This document shows positions 13,147 to 24,112 of a stretch of 60,000 nucleotides of DNA, piece by piece (positions within the stretch are counted from its first letter, which is position 1; each line of letters opens with the position of its first letter). This stretch comes from Polytrichum commune. Its lineage: Eukaryota > Streptophyta > Polytrichopsida > Polytrichales > Polytrichaceae. The stretch is taken from contig OX485804.1 of assembly GCA_950295325.1 (NCBI GenBank), forward strand, positions 28,088,001 to 28,148,000, in the 5' to 3' direction. The position numbers and the translations under genes were made by a program. The notes under the pieces are model-generated. The model saw nothing but the letters and a program-made list of their open reading frames with translations. It searched no databases and had not been told where the DNA came from.

Positions 13147-13370
13147 CTACACTAAATATGATATTTAGTGACACTTGGTATTTGGAGTTACACAGTGCTA
13201 TTTTTTTTTCACTATTGATGTAACACTTTACCAAGTAAAGTTGTTAATGTTTTGTAATCTCCAAACAACCAATTTGACATTTGTTGGTAGAATCTGAGAT
13301 ATGCAGTAATTAGATATAGTGTTGTGTAACTCCAATTAGTAAGTGACATTAAATACAATATCTAGTGTAG
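13147..13370. mobile_element. Foldback MITE, family A, copy 1
   Basis: The ends are inverted repeats: CTACACTAAATATG... on the left and ...ATATCTAGTGTAG on the right, with 'ttggagttacacag' mirrored by 'gtgtaactccaa' inside. ATTAGA occurs immediately outside both ends (13141-13146 and 13371-13376) and may be the target duplication. A related copy lies at 36936-37162. It is non-coding. Confidence 0.7.
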
Positions 13371-13376
13371 ATTAGA

Positions 13377-14758
13377 AACAAAAACTTGGTAAAATGATTA
13401 AAAATCTAACTTCACTTGCCAAGACTCTAATACATCTCCTATTGTATATCCAAAATGTTTGATAATGTATGGGTAAAAGTAAAAGAGCATTATGGCATGC
13501 CTTTGGTATTTCATCTCTTCTACTCCACTCAATAGTGTAATAACATGTCCATGTCTTAAATGATTTATCCTTACCAAGTACTTGAATTGTCCATGTTGGT
13601 GGGCTAAGTGTTGTGCCCAATTATAAATTAAGTCTTATGAGCCCGGTGTAAAATCCCCTAGTTCTTGGGCTCGAGTTGTTGAGCTACTGGGCACACTCAC
13701 TTATCGGTAGGCTAGGGTTGATCCCACACCACAACGGCTTTGCCAAAATTGCAACCTGCTCATGGTCATATGGCGACCAACACATCCATGAGCTGAGATG
13801 GCCCTACAACCTAACCCTTGAAGACTCATGGCTCTGTACCTGCCTTGCTATACCCATTGGCTAATTGAGTGAGTGAGGGGTGCCCTTACTAGCTATGGAT
13901 ACGATTGGCACCATCCAACGTGGACATGCACCATGCCTATCCACTCACTCATGGTGCGCCCTAGAGACGGACCAACATACCTGACATGAGGTAGAGGGTG
14001 CTAAAATCAATACCCCACCAAAACCAACATCCCAAAACCTTGCACTAAAAATATATATCGATTCTAAGAATGTCCACCATCTTAACCCTTAAACGACAAT
14101 GCAAGCCCCACGGGCTTGGTATTATTTTGGGAGAATCTTGTTCAAAACTTCTACTCCATTGCACCAAATGGGGTTTTTAGAATGTCAAATTGAGCACCTT
14201 AGCAAGATCTATACTTCTTTAGAATAGAGCCTATGTAAATTAATTGGTTAATCATGCTTAAAATGAATTTTAAAAGCCATTTTGGATGTGGTATCGGGAA
14301 AGCATATGTCCTTTAAGGGTTAACATCAGGGTTTATTATTGATTTTGAGTCATCTATCAATACAACTTGAACTCTTATATCTTTTGCATGTAAAGTTCAA
14401 TAAGACATACTTTAATGCATTGGAATTCCCACTTCAACTGCTAGCAAAAGAAAGCACATCTTGAGATTTTACCAATATAATCATAGTAATGACGCTCAGC
14501 GCTGAAAGTGATGGTTTTAGCTCCCTCTACCTTATTATCATTTCAGATGTTGGGAACAGCGAAAACCTTCATCTTGTGGAACTGGTGGAAATTTCACAAG
14601 TCTCTATGAAGAAATTCTCCACATATCTACGAAAACTGGATATCTATCTTCCTTTGAGTGGCATTCTATGACACCTTCATACTTCGCCACAAACAAGTTC
14701 ATCCCTTTTGCGGAATTCCACCTAAGTTGTTTCTTTCCAAGTTTCAAAACAATGATGG
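13377..14758. other. Intergenic DNA before the coproporphyrinogen oxidase gene
   Basis: No gene or repeat is recognised. The last few hundred bases presumably contain the promoter and 5' UTR of the downstream gene, but no convincing TATA box position can be assigned without transcript data. Confidence 0.4.
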
Positions 14759-17700
14759 ATGCGTGAAGTAGAATCATCTGCTTCGCAATTGATCACAGAA
14801 TTATTTATTCCTGTCTCTAATTCGCCAGTTTGTGCCACAATGTGGAGCACCACAAGTTTCCAGCATGTGGCAGGAGTGGGTGCGTATGCATTCTACACAT
14901 TTACACATTCTCGAACGATTTCTTCTCCGAATTCCTCAAAGCATGCCACATTCTATCTTAGGTCGGTAAAGAGTTCTGGGCCAGCTGTGCCAGGACGAGC
15001 TTTGAGGAGGACGAGGCTTGCAGCTCAGTCAACGATCACATTGAACCCTTCTCCCACATTTACCCAGGAGGCTTTTGAGGATTTCCTTGTCAATTTGCAA
15101 CGCTCCATCTGTGATCAGGTACATTTGATACCATACCGGCGTCTTTTGGTGGTCCTTGTAACTACGGACTTGTTTCAACTTTTCTGTGTATAATTTTGTT
15201 ATTGAGCTCAATGATGTGTTGCATGGAAGGAATGCTCAGTCACTTAGTCCCAGTTCTTACAAGGGGAGTTTCTTCAAGAAATAGATGATGTCTTATATTG
15301 AAAAATTGATGCCATTTCTTTGTCAAAATCAAGGTCTGTCTGTGCTTCTAATTTTATGTGCACATTTTATTGGGCTCAATGATGTGTTGTATGGAAGGCT
15401 CACCATCTCTGAAGCCCAGTTTCTTACAAGGGGACTTTCTTCAAGAAATAGGTCATGTCTTATATGGGAGAACTGGGGAATCTCCACAATTTTTTTCAGT
15501 AGGAAATGAAACGCAAAATACCACACCATTCTCACTTTCCCATGGAGGGTTTTGGATGTATTTTCCTGCATTTTTTTGGGTTGAGTTTATGCTTGCTGTA
15601 TTTCTCTGCATCTTTCGGGTTGAGTTTGTGCTTGGTGTTTGGAAGCCAGGCGGCAGCTGCAGATGGAAGTGGCAAAGTCTTTGGGTTGGACAAATGGCAA
15701 CGAGGGGAGGATGGGTCCAATGGGTAAGTGATTCCTTACCCCTAATTAATTTCTCTACTTTTTACTTCGATCCACTTGTATATGATTTTCTAAATTGGAA
15801 TGATGCAGTCATGCCTCTATTAACTTATTTAGACCTTCCCCGTTGGTTTTAACCACACCGGAAATCATGTTTTGTTTCATCATCACCTTGAGGCTTGAGC
15901 CATTACTATAAACTTCAGATTACCATGCTAAATAAGTAATGACATGTCAAGGTCTCCATGTTCAAGGATTCAACAGCTACAAATACACGAGTGTACCATA
16001 AACTTGTTCTTTGTGAGATTCTTCATCTCCCCAAGATTGTAATCTTGCTTCATCTGACCCGGAGGTGTGGACACACTTGCGTGAATTACAGATCTGTTAG
16101 GTTTTCCATTCTTCATGCAAGTAGCCAAGTTGTGATGACCTCACTTTCATTTGTTCTCATCTCTCACAATGCTTAATGGATCAAGGCAAATTGGAACTTA
16201 TGAGGAATATGATATTGCGGATGAGCATATGTAATTGAACGTTTTACTGACTTGCACAGTTACGGTATTACTCGTGTACTAGAGGGGGGTGATCTCTTGG
16301 AGAAGGCAGCTGCAAATGTATCAATAGTACGTGGCCACTTATCTGATGCCAGGGCAAAGGCAGGTACAACGACTTGCCTCTCTGTTTTCCCTCATTAATT
16401 TGCACTTCTCGCTCGCTGAATATGTGGAGGAGTTTTCTGCAGTTAATATCTTTATCTTTAACTCAACGGGACTTTTTGTTGGTTGTTGGGAGTTGGTCCC
16501 CTATGATATCCCATTGGTTGTTTTGCACACAAAATCAATCATACTTTTCCACTTGTGGTGCATCCTTGGAGGTAGTGTTTGAATTTGAATGAAGAGGAAC
16601 CTGTTTCGGTTCATTCATGGCCAAACTTATTTTAGCACCTCTTGGCGTGCCAAAATGAGTTTAACCCTCAATGAACCAATATAGAATCTCCGCACTACCT
16701 TCAAGCATGCACCGAAAGCTTACCAAACATGGAAATTCTTGGATGGAAAACAACCAACTCCCAAACAAAAGTCATTTCAAGTAATAGAATAACTTTGATT
16801 TCTTGAGCAAATGTGGCCACAGAATCATTTGTACAATATAAAGACTTCACTTGGTTGGCTTGCTGAAGATGAGTGATTCATAAGTTATTGACATTCTGTC
16901 TCATTCCTTTCATTATTTGTCCAACTGTTTTGTTTCAGGAGGAAATCAACAATCCAATATGCGATCTCCCTCTGTGCGAACCTAATGACTTTCTGTTCAA
17001 AATTTTGAGTGCAGGCAATGAGTGCTCGTGGCCGGGGTGTTGAAGCAGGTGCAACATACTTTGCAGGGGCACTCTCACTTGTCTTCCATCCTTGCAGCCC
17101 TTATGTTCCTACATTCCGGTCCGATATCCGCTACTTTGCAGTACGTCATCATCCTGCCCTCAAAATTTTGAGGTTCTCAATTACAGTGTCTCTAGGAACA
17201 TCATCATGTGCCAACTTCTAGATAAATACTGTGGTACTCTGACAACCCAGATGTTGGAAGCATGCCTGTGTTGTGAGCAGTCATGCTTCTTTTGAGGCTG
17301 TTTTAAATGGGGAGTTTGCAATGTATCCATAAGTTCTCAATGTAAAAATCAATGGGACTTTTCATTGGGGGTCAGTCCCCTATGAAATTCCATTGGTTAT
17401 TTTGCATACAACATTGAAACTTATTTTTCACTTGTGATGCATACTTGGAGGCGGTGTTTGAATTTGAATGAAGAGAAACCTATTTGGTTTCATCGAGGGC
17501 CAAGCTCGTTTTAGCACCTCGACATGCCAAAATGAGTTTGACCCTCAATGAACCGATATAGAATTATTTGTACAAAAATCCTCACTACCTCCAATTATGC
17601 ACCAAAAACTTACCAAACATGGAAGGTGTTGTATGCAAAACAACCAACTCTCGACCAAAAGTTATAACGAGTCAGAGGATAACTCTAATGTATCCTGTAG

Positions 17701-19405
17701 TTATGGCTGTTGAAGTGGAAAGAGGCTTGCCGGAACCATAACTGTGAAGGGAAGTTCATTTTAAGTTGAAGATGTGGTTCTTGGTTGTTGGGAATAACTG
17801 TGTCTGCTGTGTATATACTAGTTTGGACCGGTGTTGTTCCATCCTGTTACACCCATGGATATATATTAATGTCCTGGGCCATCCTCGCGTTGTGTGCTCA
17901 ACATGCTCATGTGTTTTAGATCAGAGATGATGGGCAAGTGACTGCATACCTGACCCAATTAAAGTCTGGGTGGTGGTTGTTAATGAAGCGGCCCAGTGAC
18001 ATGAATAATTGGTGTATTAAGTCAGCCACTGTACATACACACACAAGGCTAAAGATTTATTTTGGCAGGTTGAGGGATGCCAAGGTTGGTTTGGAGGGGG
18101 TGCAGATCTAACACCTTGTTGTAAGCTCTTGCTACCTTTTTTTTGGGTGATGTACCTATTATTTCATTTCATTCATTACTCTCTCCAACAAGGACAAGTT
18201 GTTCCATCTAATGTATTTGAATTCCGGATTTGAAGAGCTCACAAAACTATCATACTTGTCATATGCTTCATGTGGGCAGATTTATTTGAGGATGATGCAA
18301 GGAGCTTTCATGCATTTTACAAGGCGATATGTGACAAGTATTCTTCTAGTCTGTATAGAGATAGCAAGCAGGCGTGTGATGCCTACTTTTACATACCTGC
18401 CCGTAAGGAACATCGTGGAACAGGGGGAATCTTTTTCGACGACTTGGAAACCTTTCAGTGTCAGGTGACAAAAGCATCCTTTCATTCTTCCCATAGGTGT
18501 TCATTGCTTTGGGGACATTTTAAACACTTGTACTTGATCTGAATTAAGATTCTTACTCGATTTTGTTTACATGACAAACATCTCCATGAATTCGAGGTGA
18601 TGAGCTTACGTTGAGTTTATGTTGTTTCCTGCAGGATGAAAGCAGCCCTGAAGATTCTAGCACCAGTGCTGTCTTTGAATTTGTGAAAAATGTTGCAGAG
18701 GGCTTCATGCCAAGCTACCTGCCCATTGCAAATTCAAGGAGGACGTTGCGTTATGGGGAGAGAGAAAGGCAATGGCAACTACTCCGCCGTGGACGATATT
18801 TGGAATTTAACTTGCTGTACGATCGGGGTGTGAAATTTGGGTTGGATGGCGGCCGAATAGAATCTATCATGGTTTCAGGTAATTATTTCTGTCCCCCAAT
18901 TGATGTGGTGATGAAAGGAGTCGTCGAAAGCAAAGTCTCACTCTTGCAGATTTTTCCTATGTTGCACGTGTTTGAATGCTTCATATCTATAGTAATTTCA
19001 ACCTGATTTAACAACTCACCAACTCTGGATTTCTTAATTTTGTGCACACGCACTTAGGAGGTCTTTCAAGTGTCCTGGTTAAGGTCGATTACAACCTCTC
19101 ACCTGATGTAGAACTTTTTCCACATTGTGGATCTGCACACTTCCATTCTTGAAACAAATTTAGTATACGAAATCTCGTCACCGGCTTGTGGTGGAGTTAT
19201 ATAAATACCCTATCTGTGATGCTTTACCCTCATTATTTGGCATAGTCTGGCTCGGGCAGGTGCTGACTTCGTTTAATTTGTGTTTCGGTTTCTCATGTCT
19301 ACAGCTCCACCTTTGGTTGCCTGGAAATATAACGTGGTTCCTGAGCCGGGTTCCCCGGAATTCAAACTCCTCAAAGTACTTCAAGAGCCTCAATCGTGGA
19401 CCTGA
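14759..19405 (+). CDS. CPOX: Coproporphyrinogen III oxidase, aerobic (EC 1.3.3.3)
   Basis: Eight exons: 14759-15118, 15650-15723, 16260-16363, 17010-17140, 18069-18120, 18280-18464, 18635-18878 and 19305-19405. They give 416 residues from the first in-frame ATG, or 389 from the ATG at 14840. I prefer the latter: it opens MWSTTSFQH, a Ser/Thr-rich, acid-poor leader like a plastid transit peptide. The enzyme decarboxylates two propionates of coproporphyrinogen III to vinyls, feeding heme and chlorophyll synthesis. Family landmarks are ITRVLEGGDLLEKA, VSIVRGHL, LVFHPCSPYVPTFRSDIRYF, GWFGGGADLTP, YLFEDDARSFHAFYK, AYFYIPARKEHRGTGGIFFDD, FNLLYDRGVKFGL and a C-terminal PPLVAWKYNVVPEPGS. Exon 4 needs the acceptor 'tttgag/TG'; the nearby 'tgcag' would shift frame. 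The stretch QAMSARGRGVEAG differs from the usual plant HEMF sequence as I remember it and suggests a second CPOX type. Introns 3 and 4 carry MITE-like repeats. Confidence 0.93.
15201..15640. repeat. Tandem duplications inside intron 1 of the CPOX gene
   Basis: The block 'attg(a/g)gctcaatgatgtg' starts at 15201 and again at 15369, and about 120 bp after it are similar in both ('ttcttacaaggg', 'cttcaagaaatag', 'atgtcttatat'). Nearer the acceptor a second short duplication repeats 'ctgcat(t/c)ttt...gggttgagttt(a/g)tgcttg' (about 15570-15640). These lie wholly within the intron and add no coding sequence. Confidence 0.7.
16449..16796. mobile_element. Foldback MITE, family B, copy in CPOX intron 3
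   Basis: The left part (tttaactcaacggg..., gggagttggt) and right part (caaccaactccc..., gaataactttg) are the arms of an imperfect palindrome. The middle contains the family hallmark 'cttggcgtgccaaaatgagttt'. It aligns along its length with 27936-28271 and 17322-17685. It is diverged, so the ends are within a few bases only. It is non-coding and spliced out with intron 3. Confidence 0.75.
17322..17685. mobile_element. Foldback MITE, family B, copy in CPOX intron 4
   Basis: This imperfect palindrome carries the same blocks as the other two copies: 'gggggtcagtcccc', 'catgccaaaatgagttt', 'ccaaacatggaa', 'aaaacaaccaactc' and a right end 'gaggataactc' followed by TA. The left end is degraded. It lies about 180 bp after exon 4. 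Confidence 0.75.
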
Positions 19406-22400
19406 ACTGCCAACAGTGCATAAGAGTTGAAACCATCAATGCATTGAATGTGAAGGTGGCTACCCGTAGTACCTTCTCCATTTAGGGGCTGAAAGTGAAT
19501 TTATTTTCTCGCCACATCAACTTTTTCCACAGGTTCCAAGCAACCACTGTGCGACATGTGGCATCTTTGGATAAAAATATGTTTTATTTGTGACAAAACT
19601 GATAAGGTAGGTGCTACATTGATGCCTTGTGCTTTAGCATCAACTTAACAACTTAACCACTTTTTTGGGAGTGCGATAGGACTGTGTCTTTGACACTAGC
19701 TTTGCATCACATCTCTCGTTGTAGACCAGTTTTGCAGCTCAGAACAGCTTCTGTCTCCAGTCATTTTTCTTAGAGACATCAATTTTCTTCTTGAAAGTGT
19801 GTTTAACAAGACTACATGCAAACTATATACGTTGCCAAGTCTGAGGATGATTACAGTTGATGACCAATACTATAAATTTCATACAAATAATGATCCGACA
19901 ATAGTGTGAAGCACAAAGCTCAGCTGAATCTCCGAAATTGTAAAGGTAGATTTCCAAGCACTTTCTTTCAACAATGACTTACACTGGTATGTGCAGTTAG
20001 GTTGCCTATGCGAATAGGTTGCCTCTCTATACCCATGAAATTCACCTTGGGTCAACCAAATCGCAAATTTTTTATATCTTTGTTGATTCTTCTGTATAGC
20101 AAAGCTTTTTATTTATTAATATTTTTTTAAAGTGCTAATAAATACTTAAAATTAGTGTGGAATGCTGATAAATTAGCGTGGGGCAACCTAGTCGCACATT
20201 TCAATGTAGATAATAGATCAAGATTGAGAAACATATACTTGTCACTTGAACACTCGGCAAATTATCTATTCTAACATGAAAATTGATTTTATTATTTTAC
20301 GAACTAAACATGTAGCTCATTGGTTGAAAGAGACACAATGTTAACGATCAACATTGTCCACTTTGGAGGGGGGGGTTGGGGTGCTATGTAATCACTTTGG
20401 GTTGCAAAGAGACATTTTGACTAAATCCTAGGACGTTGAAATTTGATGAACACAAGTGCATGAGACCCTTTATGGATTTGCTAATTTTTTGAGTTTTTTT
20501 GTGAGATGTTTGATATATGTTAAGGGTCTCAAGTGCTCAAAGTGTCTATTATAGGCTCTTCTTCCATAGTCATTGTTGCATGAACATCGTAACATGTGAA
20601 TCTAAGCGCGCAATTATTTCCCAATAATTGATCACATAAGCTGACCAATATTTGCACATTTGTGCATAGCAACTTTCCTAGTGGTCCAGTTACTATTGGT
20701 GTGTTCACCTTTCTTAACAATTATGTGTCCATTAATGTTTATTTGAACACTCACTTAAAATTTCAGGTAGAAATTCTACAATTCCATGTGTTAACATAAG
20801 TTAGGACTTTGAAGGAGGAAAGGAGGAAAGAAAAAGAAAAAGAAAAGCATCAGTGTTGCACCAACATGAATGTGAGCCCTTTGGCCCTATCTTGTTCAAG
20901 AGTCCATTTGTTACAAGATAAGGCAAAGGGAGGAAAAACTTGTAAGGAAGGCTCACTATAGTAGATACAAGCTCTTGGCATAAGCTAACCAAGATATGGC
21001 ATAGTACGATAATATCATAGATTTTTGAAAACCATTAGATTCACTCATTTCATATAGGTGCACTAAATTGTTCTATCATACTAGGCCACAATAATCTTCT
21101 AGGAACCACATCGATCACCAACCCATACCAAACCTCTAGCTCTAAATCACCTCACCGTGGGCCATGTAAATTGTTTTTGTAGGAAATTGATGTAAGTAAT
21201 TCAAAGAAAATAATTGAATGCTACTTTTGTCTTTGAACTAATAATCAAGATGTTGGTTTGAAGTCTCCATGATGACTTATGGGAAGACCCGGGGCCTTGG
21301 GCAAACCCTAACTAAACAAATTAGAGACTTAGAGTGACCCAATTTAAATATATTTCCACATTAGTTTTCCATCCACACTAATATGACAATTTGATGTACT
21401 TTTATTGGGCAGGTGAATTCGTTTGAGCATTCATGCAATCAACAACAACATCATAAGGAATTTAATGTAAGACTAGTGAGTTCAATCCTAAAATTGGGTA
21501 AAGTTTCGTGGGTACTATTGGGTGAATCGAATCAAGTGAATAGAGTTTTATACTTAGAGTTGAACATAGCCTAAAGCCAAAGGCCCAGTCGAAGCTTGCT
21601 CTACTTCTAAATGAAATGAGTACCAATTTGAACAATCTGACAGACAACAACATGCCAATTTCAGAATTTAATGTTTGGTGGATGAAGGAAGGATCATGAA
21701 TAGTCTAGAACTGTGAAATGACATATTTAGGGTTTGGGGTTTACATTAGGGTTTCAAAGACCAAAGAAATGCCAAAATCGAGCGACCCCTATTGGTCAAG
21801 AGCAAAATCTTGGACATAAGGAGCTTATATAAGGGTCTAGGGTCAAGGTATGAAAAAAATGAAGTGATGCTAATGGGGCATCACTTCCCTACCAAATCTC
21901 ATCGGTCCCAACCCAAGAAAAATACTTCTCCCATTTTGAGAAACCAATCGTTAGGTTTAGTTTTGAGTCCAAAAACAAGGTTTTTTAGGTCGTGTTCTTG
22001 GCCCTGGACCCTGATGTAAACCCACCCATAATTCATTGTTTAATTTATCTGCCACACACAAAGCCAAGCTAGTACTTAATAATACGACGTCCTCCATCAT
22101 AATAAGACATATATTCCATAGACGTTATATCAACGTAAATTTGATTTTTTTTAGTTCAAATTTACGTTGATATAACGATTGCAACACTTGTAATATGCAC
22201 AGTTGAAATCTCGTATTTGTTGTATTATCAATTAACACTAAGTTGTCTACAACCCAATGTTTTGGTTCCCTTTAGGTCGAGAACCACTTCATCCCACTTG
22301 GAAAACTAATTTGGGGTGCTTTGATTTCATGGTTGAAGTCGATTCAGACGAACACCAAACATTCATGTTACACATTAGTTCATTGCCCTTCACCAACTTA

Positions 22401-23336
22401 TCCTAACACACTTCCATTACGGGACACGGTGTGAGTCATACTAATTGCAACTTGATGCACTTTTCAAAATCAATCATGGCACCTCACAAACAACAACTTG
22501 ACCAACAATGACATCCACCTTATCTTCCATGGATACATTAAAGTATAACATACGATCTAGTTACTAAAGGGTTGTCACGTTTTCTAGTTCATAGGTTCAT
22601 GCGGAATTACAAAACTTTATGTAGAATTAAAAAAGAAAAGGTGCGCCTAGTTAGTAGAAGTATTGTGAAGTGAAATCAATGAAAAGCATCTTGTCTACAT
22701 GTTATGGCAAATGCATGTTTCGCGTTTCTTATATTATAGCACAACAAATGTCACAAAGTAGAGTTTTGAGAAGAATTGTAGGTGCACTATATTGATTTCG
22801 TGCTACAATCGTTACTCCATTATGCTTTTCACATACTTTTTGGCATTCGCACAACATGTCCTACATCCAAGGCTTCGCATGTGTTTGCTATTTTATGGGA
22901 AATTTTCAGGCTATATTTCTTTTTGGTATTTGGTATATGATAAAAATATACACAAAAGTGAAAAAGGCAACTAGTACTACATTAGTGTAAGGAAATGAAA
23001 GATTCTTCGACGTTTCTTTTTGCACTTACTACTACTCTTACAACCCAATGCGGCAGGTCGGTTATTCTCCAACTTCTTAAGGCGGCATTGACCTTGGCGT
23101 CACTTTTTCTTTTGAAAAGGGTTTCTTAGAGTGTTGAACGTGTGCTTTTAAACATGCATGAACTTGATACTTGTCGTAAAGCTTGCCTACATTGCATGAA
23201 ACATGTAGTATGAAAGAAACCAACAAAAGGTGCGTGACTCACAAAAGAAATTCCGCTTTGTTTTTTTGTTTGATACCAATAAGACATCCAAAAGAAACAA
23301 AAATGTGCATCATCTACGTAAGTCCATGATCGGCAC
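19406..23336. other. AT-rich intergenic DNA
   Basis: This holds the probable 3' UTR of the CPOX gene, then about 3.8 kb with only short frames and no recognised protein. The one distinct structure is the perfect hairpin at 22123-22177. A poly-G tract lies near 20368. Confidence 0.5.
22123..22177. repeat. Perfect 22-bp inverted repeat with 11-nt loop
   Basis: CGTTATATCAACGTAAATTTGA at 22123-22144 is followed by an 11-base T-rich spacer and its exact reverse complement at 22156-22177 (positions given because the arm exceeds the quoting limit only slightly; key core TATCAACGTAAA). It could be a relict foldback transposon, a small hairpin RNA or chance; no flanking duplication was recognised. 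Confidence 0.85.
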
Positions 23337-24112
23337 TCACTGCAAAGTTCACAACAAATTTGAATTGAATAATAGGTGCTCGAAGATTGGGGAGTATCAT
23401 AGCCAAAAGAGGCATCTTCGAGATGGTGTAGGTCAATATACTTTCAATTAAAACATGTTCTCACAAGGTTGCTAATGTGTTGCAAATATGTAGATTCAAT
23501 GTTGTAATGGCTAGAAATCCAGGGTGACTATGCAAACTCATCCATTAGGAAGGTGAAATCGCAACGAATAGTGGCACATTGTTTATGGTAAATATTGTGA
23601 GCATACTTATATCGTGACTTATGTTTCATTGCACTGTAGTGTGGCCCATAATATACACCATCATGCATTTAAACAACATGGAACCTTATACTTAGGGAGT
23701 CATTTTATGCGTCAATCTCTTCACTGCAAAGTTCACAACAAATTTGAACTAAATGATAGGTGTTGTAAGATTGTGTAGTATTGGTCAAAGAGGCATCTTT
23801 GAGATTATTAGTTGCTTGTAGGTCAATACAATTTCAATTAGAACATGTTGTTACATGGGTGCTAATATGTTGCTAATATGTAGATTCAATGTTGTAATGG
23901 CTAGAAATCCGTGGTGTTTGTGCAAACTCATCCATTGGGAAGGTGAAATGGCAATGAATAGTGGCACATTGTTTATGGTGAATATTGTGGGCATACTTAT
24001 ATTGTGACTTAAGCTTCATTGCACAAGAGTGTGACCCATAATATACACCATCGTGCATTTAAATCACATGGAACCTTATGCTTAGGGAGTCGTCCATGCA
24101 TCAATCTCTCCA
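23337..24112. repeat. Tandem duplication, two 384-bp units
   Basis: Units start with 'tcactgcaaagttcacaac' at 23337 and 23721. They agree through 'gtagattcaatgttgtaatg', 'caaactcatccatt', 'gaatagtggcacattgtt' and 'cataatatacaccat', with substitutions and small indels throughout, so the duplication is old. There is no open frame of note. Confidence 0.85.

Noticed and set aside
22123-22177. Calling the perfect hairpin a microRNA gene
   Set aside because: The stem is only 22 bp with a T-rich loop and nothing shows expression; a plant miRNA precursor normally has a longer imperfect stem.
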